6,426 bases of DNA from HGW-17 sp938004375 (GCA_036802685.1 DAIRVS010000197.1:1-6426), one strand, 5' to 3'. Positions 1 through 5,673 are shown, numbered from the stretch's first letter. Translations and numbers: made by a program. Notes: generated from the letters alone by a model not told the origin.

Positions 1-219
1 TTGTGTTAATATACAGTCAAGGTCGGATTCTTCTACACTATGCGAGTAAATAATACTACATGTTTTCTTGTTGGCTAAGTAGGTATCAGGGCCTATCCAG
101 AAACTTTGTGTGGAAGGGGGCCATGAATCTGCTGGTTCCAAATTGCTCCCGAAAACGCCATGGTTTATATAATCATTATTATTCGCATTGGTATATTCGC
201 TTTTAAAATAATAAAAGAT
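1..219 (-). pseudogene. Unrecognised A+T-rich gene fragment, no start codon, runs off left edge
   Basis: Read on the minus strand from about base 219 down to base 1, this frame has 73 codons without a stop, although the DNA is only about 36% G+C and stops would be expected. The frame stays open back to base 274 inside the antisense of abiEi, where a TGA closes it. No ATG or GTG lies in frame; the only alternative start is a TTG at 139-141. The translation looks protein-like, with stretches such as FGSNLEPADSWPP and FWIGPDTYLANKK, and continues past the window edge. I do not recognise the family. It is probably the interior of a gene that lost its 5' end at the junction with the abiE DNA, since base composition changes abruptly there. 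It could instead be a chance open frame, or the product of a chimeric assembly join. Confidence 0.4.
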
Positions 220-461
220 TGGAAAATGGCATCGGCGTCGAGGTTCGCGTGATCGACGGCGTGAGCGTGCGGATCACCACGCCGGCGAAGACCGTGGCCG
301 ACTGTTTCCGCTTCCGTCGGCACGTCGGCCTCGAGGTCGCGCTGGCTGCGCTGAGAGATTATCTGAAGAAGCGCAAGGGCGACATCGATGCGCTCGTCGA
401 AGCGGCCCGCACCGATCGCGTCTACCCGCTCATACGACCATACCTGGAGGCGATGGTATGA
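219..461 (+). CDS. 5'-truncated AbiEi-family type IV antitoxin (C-terminal part only)
   Basis: The 80-residue product matches the end of AbiEi antitoxins: a GVEVRVIDGVSVRIT strand, then the hallmark TTPAKTVADCFRFR, an LEVALAALRDYLKKRK helix and a terminal VYPLIRPYLEAMV. Family members are usually about 200 residues, with an N-terminal winged-helix DNA-binding domain and a C-terminal antitoxin domain. Here the winged helix and the start of the C-terminal domain are missing. Family similarity begins only a few codons after the TTG at 219, and a TAA at 204-206 blocks the frame upstream. The TTG has no convincing Shine-Dalgarno sequence, so expression is doubtful. The gene overlaps abiEii by four bases (ATGA), the standard abiE arrangement. 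AbiEi normally represses its own operon through the winged helix and counters the toxin through the C-terminal domain; this remnant cannot do the first and may or may not do the second. The family call is secure, function is not. Confidence 0.75.
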   Translation: MENGIGVEVRVIDGVSVRITTPAKTVADCFRFRRHVGLEVALAALRDYLKKRKGDIDALVEAARTDRVYPLIRPYLEAMV

Positions 462-1372
462 AGGATAAGCCCGTCAGGGACCTCGGTGCTTCCGTGCGTG
501 CCCGCCTGTCGCGTCTGGCCCGCGAGCGGGGCGAGGACTTCCAGAGCGTGCTCACGCGCTACGCCAACGAGCGATTCCTGTTCCGGCTCGCGTCATCGGT
601 GTACGCGCAGCGGTTCGTTCTGAAAGGTGCGTCTCTTTTCTCGGTGTGGACCGGCCGGCCCCACAGGGCGACGCGTGACCTCGACCTGCTCGGTTTCGGC
701 GATCTGGAGGAGGAGGTCGTGCGTCAGATCTTCGCCGAGGTTCTCGCAGTGGATGTGCCCGACGATGGGGTGCGTTTCGGCTCCGGCACGCTGGTCGTCG
801 GGCTCATCCGCGAGGAGCAGGAATATGGCGGCGTCCGCCTCGAGTTCGTCGCCCGTGTGACGAACGCCAAGGTGCGGCTGCAGGTGGATGTCGGCTTCGG
901 GGATGCGATCACGCCCGAGGCAGCCACCATCGACTATCCTACGCTGCTGGAATCTCCTGCGCCCCAGCTGCGCGCCTATCCGCGAGAGACCGTCGTCGCT
1001 GAAAAACTGGAGGCCATGGTGCGACTCGGCATGGCCAACAGTCGGTTGAAGGATTTCTACGACCTCTTCGTGCTGGCCAGGGACTTTGACTTCGATGGCG
1101 AATCACTCGTCCGCGCGATCCGCGCGACGTTTGAGCGTCGCAAGACGCCGTTGCCCGTGGTCCTGCCGGTGGCGCTCACGAAAGACTTCGCGGAGGACCC
1201 CATGAAGAAGTCCCAATGGTCGGGCTTCGTGCGAAAATCGGGAGTCGAAGCAGCGGACAGTCTGACGGAAACCATCGAAGCCGTGGCCTTGTTCGTCGGG
1301 AATCCGTTGATGGCTGCTTCCGGAGGAACCGCGTACGTGGCCAGATGGCATGCGCCCGGTCCTTGGAACTGA
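458..1372 (+). CDS. AbiEii/AbiGii-family nucleotidyltransferase toxin (type IV TA)
   Basis: This 304-residue protein belongs to the AbiEii/AbiGii group of DNA polymerase beta-like nucleotidyltransferases. These act in the cytoplasm as growth-arrest toxins; characterised relatives modify tRNA or bind nucleotide. The landmarks are in order: VLKGASLF (residues 54-61), the metal-binding RATRDLDLLGFG (70-81, with D74 and D76), VDVGFGD (143-149, D144), the lysine motif AEKLEAMVRLG (181-191, K183), and SRLKDFYDL (195-203, D199). The length is normal and the C-terminal WHAPGPWN resembles other members, so the toxin looks intact. The ATG overlaps the abiEi stop and has GGAGG at 446-450, seven bases upstream, inside abiEi. 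The partner antitoxin is truncated and the native operon promoter has been lost with its 5' end. Either the toxin is now silent, or the C-terminal antitoxin remnant is enough. Abortive-infection activity is a family property, not shown here. Confidence 0.93.
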   Translation: MKDKPVRDLGASVRARLSRLARERGEDFQSVLTRYANERFLFRLASSVYAQRFVLKGASLFSVWTGRPHRATRDLDLLGFGDLEEEVVRQIFAEVLAVDVPDDGVRFGSGTLVVGLIREEQEYGGVRLEFVARVTNAKVRLQVDVGFGDAITPEAATIDYPTLLESPAPQLRAYPRETVVAEKLEAMVRLGMANSRLKDFYDLFVLARDFDFDGESLVRAIRATFERRKTPLPVVLPVALTKDFAEDPMKKSQWSGFVRKSGVEAADSLTETIEAVALFVGNPLMAASGGTAYVARWHAPGPWN

Positions 1373-1405
1373 GCCAGCACCACATCGAGACAGGGTCAAT
1401 AACAG

Positions 1406-1432
1406 AAACGCCGCGACTGGCGCGGCGTTTTT
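1406..1432 (+). terminator. Hairpin terminator after abiEii, shared with convergent tRNA genes
   Basis: A perfect 9-bp stem (AACGCCGCG at 1407-1415, CGCGGCGTT at 1421-1429) encloses a 5-base loop. It merges into five T residues at 1428-1432 on the plus strand, a good intrinsic terminator for abiEii. On the minus strand the same hairpin follows the tRNA-Glu gene, with only a short TTTC and then a T-rich stretch, so it probably also terminates the tRNA transcript, less strongly. Confidence 0.8.
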
Positions 1433-1446
1433 CTGAGGGAAGGTTT

Positions 1447-1521
1447 TGGTGACCCCAACCAGAATCGAACTGGTGTTTACGGCGTGAGAGGCCGCTGTCC
1501 TAACCGCTGGACGATGGGGCC
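1447..1521 (-). tRNA. tRNA-Glu, anticodon CUC
   Basis: A full cloverleaf folds on the minus strand. The acceptor stem GGCCCCA/TGGGGTC has one G-T pair. The D arm GTCC/GGAC encloses AGCGGTTA, and the anticodon arm GCGGC/GCCGT has loop CTCTCAC. The T arm is ACCAG-TTCGATT-CTGGT. The anticodon CTC lies at 1486-1488 and reads GAG. The 3' CCA is encoded (1447-1449), after discriminator A. It lies 11 bases downstream of tRNA-Gln, in the same direction, and is probably co-transcribed with it. Confidence 0.97.
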
Positions 1522-1532
1522 GATGGACTGGG

Positions 1533-1604
1533 CTCGGGGACAAGGACTCGAACCTTGACAACTGGGACCAGAGCCCAGGGTCCTGCCGATTAGACGATCC
1601 CCGA
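1533..1604 (-). tRNA. tRNA-Gln, anticodon CUG
   Basis: The minus strand folds into a cloverleaf. The acceptor stem is TCGGGGA/TCCCCGA with the U1-A72 pair typical of tRNA-Gln. The D arm is GTCT/GGAC, the anticodon arm CTGGG/CCCAG with loop CTCTGGT, the variable loop TTGT, and the T arm CAAGG-TTCGAGT-CCTTG. The anticodon CTG lies at 1569-1571 and reads CAG. Discriminator G73 is followed by CCC rather than CCA, so the CCA end must be added by the nucleotidyltransferase. It is the first gene of the Gln-Glu pair. Confidence 0.97.
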
Positions 1605-1782
1605 AGAACCGGCGAATTCGGCGGGAGTATGTATCGTCGATGAGAGGCTTGATGTCAAGCTGATTTTCGAAAAAATTTGGAAAAAAGTGAGGAGACGGTG
1701 CTGGAGGCGGCGAGGACGTGGGAAGCCCGGGTTCGCGCGGTGGTCGACAGGGCCGGGGGGCGGTGCCGGGCGGCCCGGGGAG
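1605..1782. other. Intergenic region between the Ig-like gene and tRNA-Gln
   Basis: Besides the tRNA promoter, this stretch holds the 3' tail of the minus-strand Ig-like protein gene. I looked for a terminator for that gene. A short CCGGG-CCG-CCCGG hairpin lies close behind its stop, but no T-tract follows it. The only T-rich run (1681-1686, six T on the minus strand) has no stable stem before it. No gene is visible here. Read-through from the Ig-like gene into the tRNA genes is possible. Confidence 0.5.
1630..1680 (-). promoter_or_regulatory. Promoter with UP-like element for the tRNA-Gln/Glu transcript
   Basis: On the minus strand a perfect TTGACA (-35, 1653-1658) is followed after 17 bases by GATACA (-10, 1630-1635). 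The start would fall near 1622, about 18 bases before tRNA-Gln. Just upstream of the -35, at 1662-1680, the minus strand reads AAATTTTTT-CG-AAAA, close to the consensus UP element bound by the RNA polymerase alpha subunit. An inverted repeat GCTTGA-TG-TCAAGC (1647-1660) covers the -35 box. Strong promoters of this form are expected for stable RNA genes. Confidence 0.75.
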
Positions 1783-3225
1783 CTACATGATGGAGCCGGA
1801 GATCGTGGTCGAGAAGTCGAAGTTGTACTGATTGTACTCGCCGTACTCGCCCTCGGGGCCCGGGGAGAGTTGGGCACCCACGATCAGGCGCCAGTCAACG
1901 GACTCATCGGTGCCAGATTGGGCGTCGACGAAGACGCAGGAGAACTTGGAGACGTTTTCGTTGAAGGTATCGACGCGCCATTTGTCGTCAAACTCGAGGG
2001 CCGAGATGTTACTCAGATTGAAGATGCCCTCGCTGTTGATGGGCTGGGTGGGGTCCAACTCGCCGTAAAAATCATACATGGTGAGGGTATCGTCGGCATC
2101 GGCGAAGGCTGCCACTGGGTTGAGATTTTTATCCACCAGGCGAACATTGAGCGTGAGGTATCCGCCGTCTGGGAGCGAGGTGTTCGACGGGCTGAAGGTG
2201 AGCCAGGAGGCCGTCTCGTTTTCTTCGGGCACGCCGGACCAGACGATTTTGAAGACGGTGGAAATCATGACTTCGGCATCGTATCGGCCGTTGGCATCGC
2301 TCCACTGGCCATCTCCGTCGGAATCGAATCTGGGGTCGAAATAATCAACGTTACGTTCATAAATGCCGTTGTCGTCGACGTCGAGGAAGGGCTCAGGAAG
2401 ATCGTCGAAGGGCTCGCCGTCGTCATAAATGTTGTTGGCATTGTCATCTCGAAAATTTTCTGCGCCGCGCGTGACGACCATGAGGGTGACCAGGCCATCG
2501 CGGGGGTTGCAGGTGAGCCCGTTGCAACCACGTTCGGGTTCTCCCTGGAGCGGAGCGACGTTGACGGGGAGCACGTTGCCGCCGCGAACCTTGTAGGTGA
2601 CGCCGAAGTTGCCGTAATAATCCGTGCCCGCCGAGAGCTCGCCGGCCTCCGCGAAAAAGTACATGGTCATGCTCTGGGGCGGGATGACGTTGCCATTGCG
2701 GTTGCGGGCGGACACCTGGCAGGGGACCCACACGTCGGGCTTGGGCGAGATCAGGCCGCCCACGTTGACGAAGTTGCAGTTGAGTTGGAAGTTGTTCGCG
2801 ATGGGCAGGGACGAGGCGTTGGGCTCGCCGAAGTTGACGTTGACGGTGGCGGTGGCGGTCTCGCCGGTCTCGTCGTTGTAGTAGTCGGCGGTCACGACGG
2901 CCGCGCCCGGGGTGTCCGCGCTGTAGAGGCGCACGGTGGCGAGGCCTGCGTCGTCGGTAGCCACGGTGGTCTCGTCGAGGTCCTCGGTGGCCGAGAACGA
3001 TCCGTTGGTGGTGGTGAACGTGATCGAGCCGTTCTTGGCTGGCTTGTTGGACTTCTTCAGGAACGCCTGGATCTCGGAGTATTCGTAGCCGCCGGCCGGG
3101 ATCTCGGACGGGGTGGCCGTGAGCTTGAGCTCGTACCCCTTGAGGGCATCGCAGTTTAAATAAAGGAGCGGGACCAGCAGGCTAAGTACCAGTACGGGGG
3201 CGAGGATTCGGTTTTGGGGCTTCAT
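1783..3225 (-). CDS. Exported Ig-like (Big_1-type) protein with Ca-binding-type Asp loops, putative lipoprotein
   Basis: The 480-residue protein starts with a basic-then-hydrophobic signal (residues 1-24) ending in LLYLNC, so Cys25 may be lipidated, although Asn at -1 is unusual for a lipobox. Residues about 32-132 look like a bacterial Ig-like/invasin-type domain: LTATPSEIPAGGYEYSEI, then GSITFTTTNGSFS and DDAGLATVRLYSADTPG. A middle part (about 140-250) contains two Cys pairs. An Asp-rich segment (260-316) has three short loops of DxDxDG or DxNxN form (D260-N264, D282-N286, D301-D305). A third beta-rich part covers about 330-475. The ATG at 3225 has AGAAAGGA about six bases upstream. The product is probably surface-exposed or periplasmic; its role is unknown. 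It lies 126 bases downstream of murD and has its own candidate promoter, so it is probably a separate unit. A long plus-strand frame opposite it is an artefact of the G+C-rich codons. Confidence 0.9.
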   Translation of the reverse strand: MKPQNRILAPVLVLSLLVPLLYLNCDALKGYELKLTATPSEIPAGGYEYSEIQAFLKKSNKPAKNGSITFTTTNGSFSATEDLDETTVATDDAGLATVRLYSADTPGAAVVTADYYNDETGETATATVNVNFGEPNASSLPIANNFQLNCNFVNVGGLISPKPDVWVPCQVSARNRNGNVIPPQSMTMYFFAEAGELSAGTDYYGNFGVTYKVRGGNVLPVNVAPLQGEPERGCNGLTCNPRDGLVTLMVVTRGAENFRDDNANNIYDDGEPFDDLPEPFLDVDDNGIYERNVDYFDPRFDSDGDGQWSDANGRYDAEVMISTVFKIVWSGVPEENETASWLTFSPSNTSLPDGGYLTLNVRLVDKNLNPVAAFADADDTLTMYDFYGELDPTQPINSEGIFNLSNISALEFDDKWRVDTFNENVSKFSCVFVDAQSGTDESVDWRLIVGAQLSPGPEGEYGEYNQYNFDFSTTISGSIM

Positions 3226-3289
3226 GGGAGATCCTTTCTGCGCGCGTCGGGAGGCGGCCCGGATGGGCAGCGTCGCGGCGTACCCATAA

Positions 3290-3317
3290 TTTATAAAACA
3301 AGTTGGCGATTTTTCGA
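3290..3317 (-). promoter_or_regulatory. Candidate promoter of the Ig-like protein gene
   Basis: In the murD to Ig-gene gap the minus strand shows TCGAAA (3312-3317), 16 bases, then TATAAA (3290-3295), a 4/6 and 5/6 match to sigma-70 hexamers. It lies in a local A+T-rich patch unlike its surroundings. A start near 3283 would give a leader of about 57 bases. The -35 is weak, so the exact boxes are uncertain. Confidence 0.4.
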
Positions 3318-3351
3318 GGATCTTTTTCCATAGAGGCGGAAATAGCCGGGC

Positions 3352-4695
3352 TCAGGGGGTCGCCAGATCACGCACGAGGGCGGCGAAGCGGTCGCCGCGC
3401 TGCTTGTAGTTGTCGAACATGTCGTAGGAGCTGCAGGCGGGAGAGAGGATGACGGCGTCTCCCGGTTGGGCGAGGGCGGCCCCCTGGCGGACGGCGTCGT
3501 CGAAGGAGGCGGCGACGTGAAGCGGCAGGTGGCCGTCGAGGTCGGCACGGATCAGGGGGGCGGCCTCGCCCAGAACGACGACGGCGCGACAGCCCGTTTT
3601 CAGGACCGGGATGAGCGGGGTGTAGGGTGCGCCCTTGTGGCGTCCGCCCAGCAGGAGGACGTAGGGTGTGTCCCAGCCGGCCAGCGAGCCCTCGACGGAA
3701 CCGACGTTGGTGGCCTTGGAGTCGTCGTAGAAGCGCACGCCGCCGACTTCGCCGCAGAAGGACATGCGGTGGGGCAGGCCGGAGAAGGTCGTGAGCACCG
3801 GGGGGACGGCGTCTGCGGGCACGCCCATGAGCAGCGCGGTGCCGACGGCGGCGAGCGCGTTGGCCATCATGTGGCGGCCGGTGAGGCGCAGGTCGCGGGC
3901 GGGGACGGCGAGGCCGAAGTCGGGGAAGCGCAGGACGCCGTCGTCGAGGTGGAAGGCGGCGGCGGTGGAGCGCACGGAGAAGGCGTGCTTCGGGGCGGCG
4001 ACGTCGGCGACGCCGGCGACGACGAGGGGGTCGTCGGCGTTGTAGACGACGGCGGCCGGGTCGTTCTGGAAGACGCGCAGCTTGGTGCGGCAATAGTGCT
4101 CGAAGGAGTCGTAGCGGTCGAGGTGGTCCTCGGTGAGGTTGAGCAGGGCGGCGACGCGGCTGCGCAGGGAGGTGATGTGCTCGAGTTGGAACGAGGAGAG
4201 CTCGAGGGAGATGAGCCCGTCGGGCCCGCCGGCGGGGGTGCCCACGACGTCCGAGAGCGGGGTGCCGAGGTTGCCGCCGGAGAAGGCGGGGCGACCGGTG
4301 GCGGCGAGCAGGTCGCCGAGCAGGGAGACCGTGGTGGACTTGCCGTTGGTGCCGGTGACTGCGCCGATGCCGGCGTCGATGAAGCGCAGGGCGAGCTCGA
4401 CCTCGGCCACGACCTCGATGCCGGCGGCCTGGGCGCGGACCACGGGGGGCAGCGGCGGGACGCCCGGGCTCAGGACGACGAGGTCCGCCGCCTGGAAGAG
4501 GGCGTCCGGGTGGTCGCCGAAGTGGCCGGCAGCGCCGGGCGGGAGGAGGGCGGGGTCCTTGTGAGCGAGGTCGTTGACGGTGACGCGCGCTCCAGCCGAG
4601 AGCGCCAGCCGCGCGGCAGCGAGCCCTGAGCCGCCCGCGCCCACCACCACCACGTGTTTGTCCTTCAGGTTCGTCTGCAGCGTCGGGCGTGACAT
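3352..4695 (-). CDS. murD: UDP-N-acetylmuramoyl-L-alanine--D-glutamate ligase MurD
   Basis: This cytoplasmic Mur ligase adds D-glutamate to UDP-MurNAc-L-alanine with ATP, the second amino-acid step of the peptidoglycan stem peptide. The 447-residue product has the N-terminal Rossmann-like UDP-binding domain (VVVVGAGGSGLAAARLA, 14-30), the ATP P-loop GTNGKSTT (115-122), SLELSSFQLEH (163-173) and NLTEDHLDRY (186-195). The lysine in RTKLRVF (K205) matches the carbamylated lysine of E. coli MurD. The C-terminal domain shows GLPHRM (306-311), DDSKATN (324-330) and SPACSSYDMFDNY...RGDRF (418-436). All key residues are present. An upstream in-frame ATG at 4794 would add 33 unrelated residues. The ATG at 4695 is preferred because GGGAGGT precedes it and because the family N-terminus starts there. 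No other cell-wall or division gene lies in the window. A candidate promoter sits about 30 bases upstream of the ATG. Confidence 0.98.
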   Translation of the reverse strand: MSRPTLQTNLKDKHVVVVGAGGSGLAAARLALSAGARVTVNDLAHKDPALLPPGAAGHFGDHPDALFQAADLVVLSPGVPPLPPVVRAQAAGIEVVAEVELALRFIDAGIGAVTGTNGKSTTVSLLGDLLAATGRPAFSGGNLGTPLSDVVGTPAGGPDGLISLELSSFQLEHITSLRSRVAALLNLTEDHLDRYDSFEHYCRTKLRVFQNDPAAVVYNADDPLVVAGVADVAAPKHAFSVRSTAAAFHLDDGVLRFPDFGLAVPARDLRLTGRHMMANALAAVGTALLMGVPADAVPPVLTTFSGLPHRMSFCGEVGGVRFYDDSKATNVGSVEGSLAGWDTPYVLLLGGRHKGAPYTPLIPVLKTGCRAVVVLGEAAPLIRADLDGHLPLHVAASFDDAVRQGAALAQPGDAVILSPACSSYDMFDNYKQRGDRFAALVRDLATP

Positions 4696-4731
4696 GGGAC
4701 CTCCCGCCGGCTCCGCGCGTCCGGCTGCCCG

Positions 4732-4761
4732 GATATACCACGGGTCACCCTGCGCTGGCAA
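4732..4761 (-). promoter_or_regulatory. Candidate murD promoter
   Basis: The minus strand has TTGCCA (4756-4761, 5/6), an 18-base spacer, and TATATC (4732-4737, 4/6). The predicted start near 4725 gives a leader of about 30 bases. The -35 box overlaps the T-tract of the preceding gene's terminator. Confidence 0.5.
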
Positions 4762-4785
4762 AAGGCGCCCGCAAGACCGCGGGCG
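4760..4785 (-). terminator. Intrinsic terminator of the Cys-rich lipoprotein gene
   Basis: On the minus strand a 7-bp stem (CGCCCGC, 4779-4785; GCGGGCG, 4766-4772) with a 6-base loop is followed by CC and TTTT (4760-4763). It lies 33 bases past the lipoprotein stop codon. The T-tract is short but the stem is all G-C. Confidence 0.7.
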
Positions 4786-4818
4786 GCAGGCCATGTCCGC
4801 CTGGGGAGGCTTCCCTGC

Positions 4819-5673
4819 TTATTTGTAAGGGTCCAGGTCGAGGCAGAACTCTTCGTAGGTCAGGTAGTCCCCAGTGTCGGAGGGCTGGCACACGTCCTGG
4901 GCGTTGTTGCAGACCCCGCTGCGGCATTCATTGTGACTCTGGCAGGGCGACCCGGCGGTGAACTTCAGGACGCAGCGGTCGGTGGTCGCGTCGCAGGTCA
5001 GGGCGTCGTAGGGGTCCAGGCACGGGAGCCCCAGGTCATGATTGCAGGGGTCCCCCTCGCGCAGGGCGACCACGCAGGTGCGGTTCTGGATGTTGCAGAC
5101 CAGGCCGGCGCCGCACTTGCCGTCGGGGCAGGGCTCGTCCTCGAGCGGCAGGGCCACGCAGGTGCCGTTCTCCCAGGCGCACTCCAGCCCGTCGGCGCAC
5201 TCCAGGGAGTTGAAGCAGGCCCCGCCGACGCCCACGAGTCCCGTCGAGAGCCGATCCTCGGCGGACCACAGGGCCGCGCGGTGCTCCGCGTCGGGGCGGG
5301 CCTCGCAGCCGGTGCCGTAGTAATCAAGGTGGGCGTACCAGGCCTCGGTCACGACCTCCTGGAGGACCAGGTTCGGGTTGTCCTCGTAGTCACTCACGAT
5401 GGCGCCGGTCTCCCCCGCCATGCAGGACTCATAGTCGTTGTACTCGTCGTGCAGTCCCAGCAGCATCTGATCGTCGACGCAGCAGTCGATGAACATCCGA
5501 CACCGCCACTGGGCCATGTTGGCGTCGTACTGCTCGAGGGTCAGGGCGGGGCGGTTGTTCACGTTGTTCGAGTTGTTTTGGTTATTGAAGCCGTTGTTCG
5601 CCTTGCCTCCTCCGCCGTCCGAACAGGCGATGAGAAACAGACCGATGATTGCCAGAGACGTGAAGCTTTTCAT
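4819..5673 (-). CDS. Cys-rich outer-envelope lipoprotein with four 4-Cys modules
   Basis: The 284-residue product begins MKSFTSLAIIGLFLIAC, a classic lipoprotein signal with lipobox LIAC (Cys17), then SDGGGG and an Asn-rich linker (residues 25-40). A first part (48-125) carries C58, C64, C65, C84 and C123. Residues 153-262 hold four modules of four cysteines each (153/159/165/172, 182/187/193/200, 210/218/227/234, 244/250/255/262), and in every module the last two are spaced CX6C. This recalls the Dickkopf/EGF-like Cys-rich proteins common in deltaproteobacterial lipoproteins. Mature cysteines other than Cys17 number 22, an even count that allows full disulfide pairing. Ser at +2 favours outer-membrane sorting by the E. 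coli rule. The ATG at 5673 has a perfect AGGAGG seven bases upstream; longer in-frame starts lack this and would bury the signal peptide. The gene has its own promoter and terminator. Function is unknown; a structural or binding role outside the cell is likely. Confidence 0.93.
   Translation of the reverse strand: MKSFTSLAIIGLFLIACSDGGGGKANNGFNNQNNSNNVNNRPALTLEQYDANMAQWRCRMFIDCCVDDQMLLGLHDEYNDYESCMAGETGAIVSDYEDNPNLVLQEVVTEAWYAHLDYYGTGCEARPDAEHRAALWSAEDRLSTGLVGVGGACFNSLECADGLECAWENGTCVALPLEDEPCPDGKCGAGLVCNIQNRTCVVALREGDPCNHDLGLPCLDPYDALTCDATTDRCVLKFTAGSPCQSHNECRSGVCNNAQDVCQPSDTGDYLTYEEFCLDLDPYK

Noticed and set aside
60..206. Plus-strand 48-codon frame starting at ATG 60 in the A+T-rich part
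   Set aside because: It has no recognisable family and an odd composition. It lies opposite the longer stop-free minus-strand frame, which is the better coding candidate.
1687..3159. Long plus-strand frame of 490 codons opposite the Ig-like protein gene
   Set aside because: It mirrors the minus-strand gene in G+C-rich DNA. Its translation is low-complexity Gly/Val/Asp-rich with no signal, domain or ribosome binding site, whereas the minus-strand product has a signal peptide, a good Shine-Dalgarno site and clear domains.
3466..4629. Long plus-strand frame of 387 codons opposite murD
   Set aside because: It lies fully inside the unmistakable murD gene on the other strand, and the translation is repetitive Gly/Glu/Val-rich. 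It is a codon-bias shadow.
3368..4741. Arg/Pro-rich 457-codon frame on the same strand as murD
   Set aside because: It is a frame-shifted reading of murD, with the extreme Arg/Pro content expected from G+C-rich third positions.
4696..4794. N-terminal extension of MurD by 33 residues from an upstream ATG
   Set aside because: The extension covers the promoter and terminator region, has no family similarity, and lacks a good ribosome binding site. The ATG at 4695 has both.
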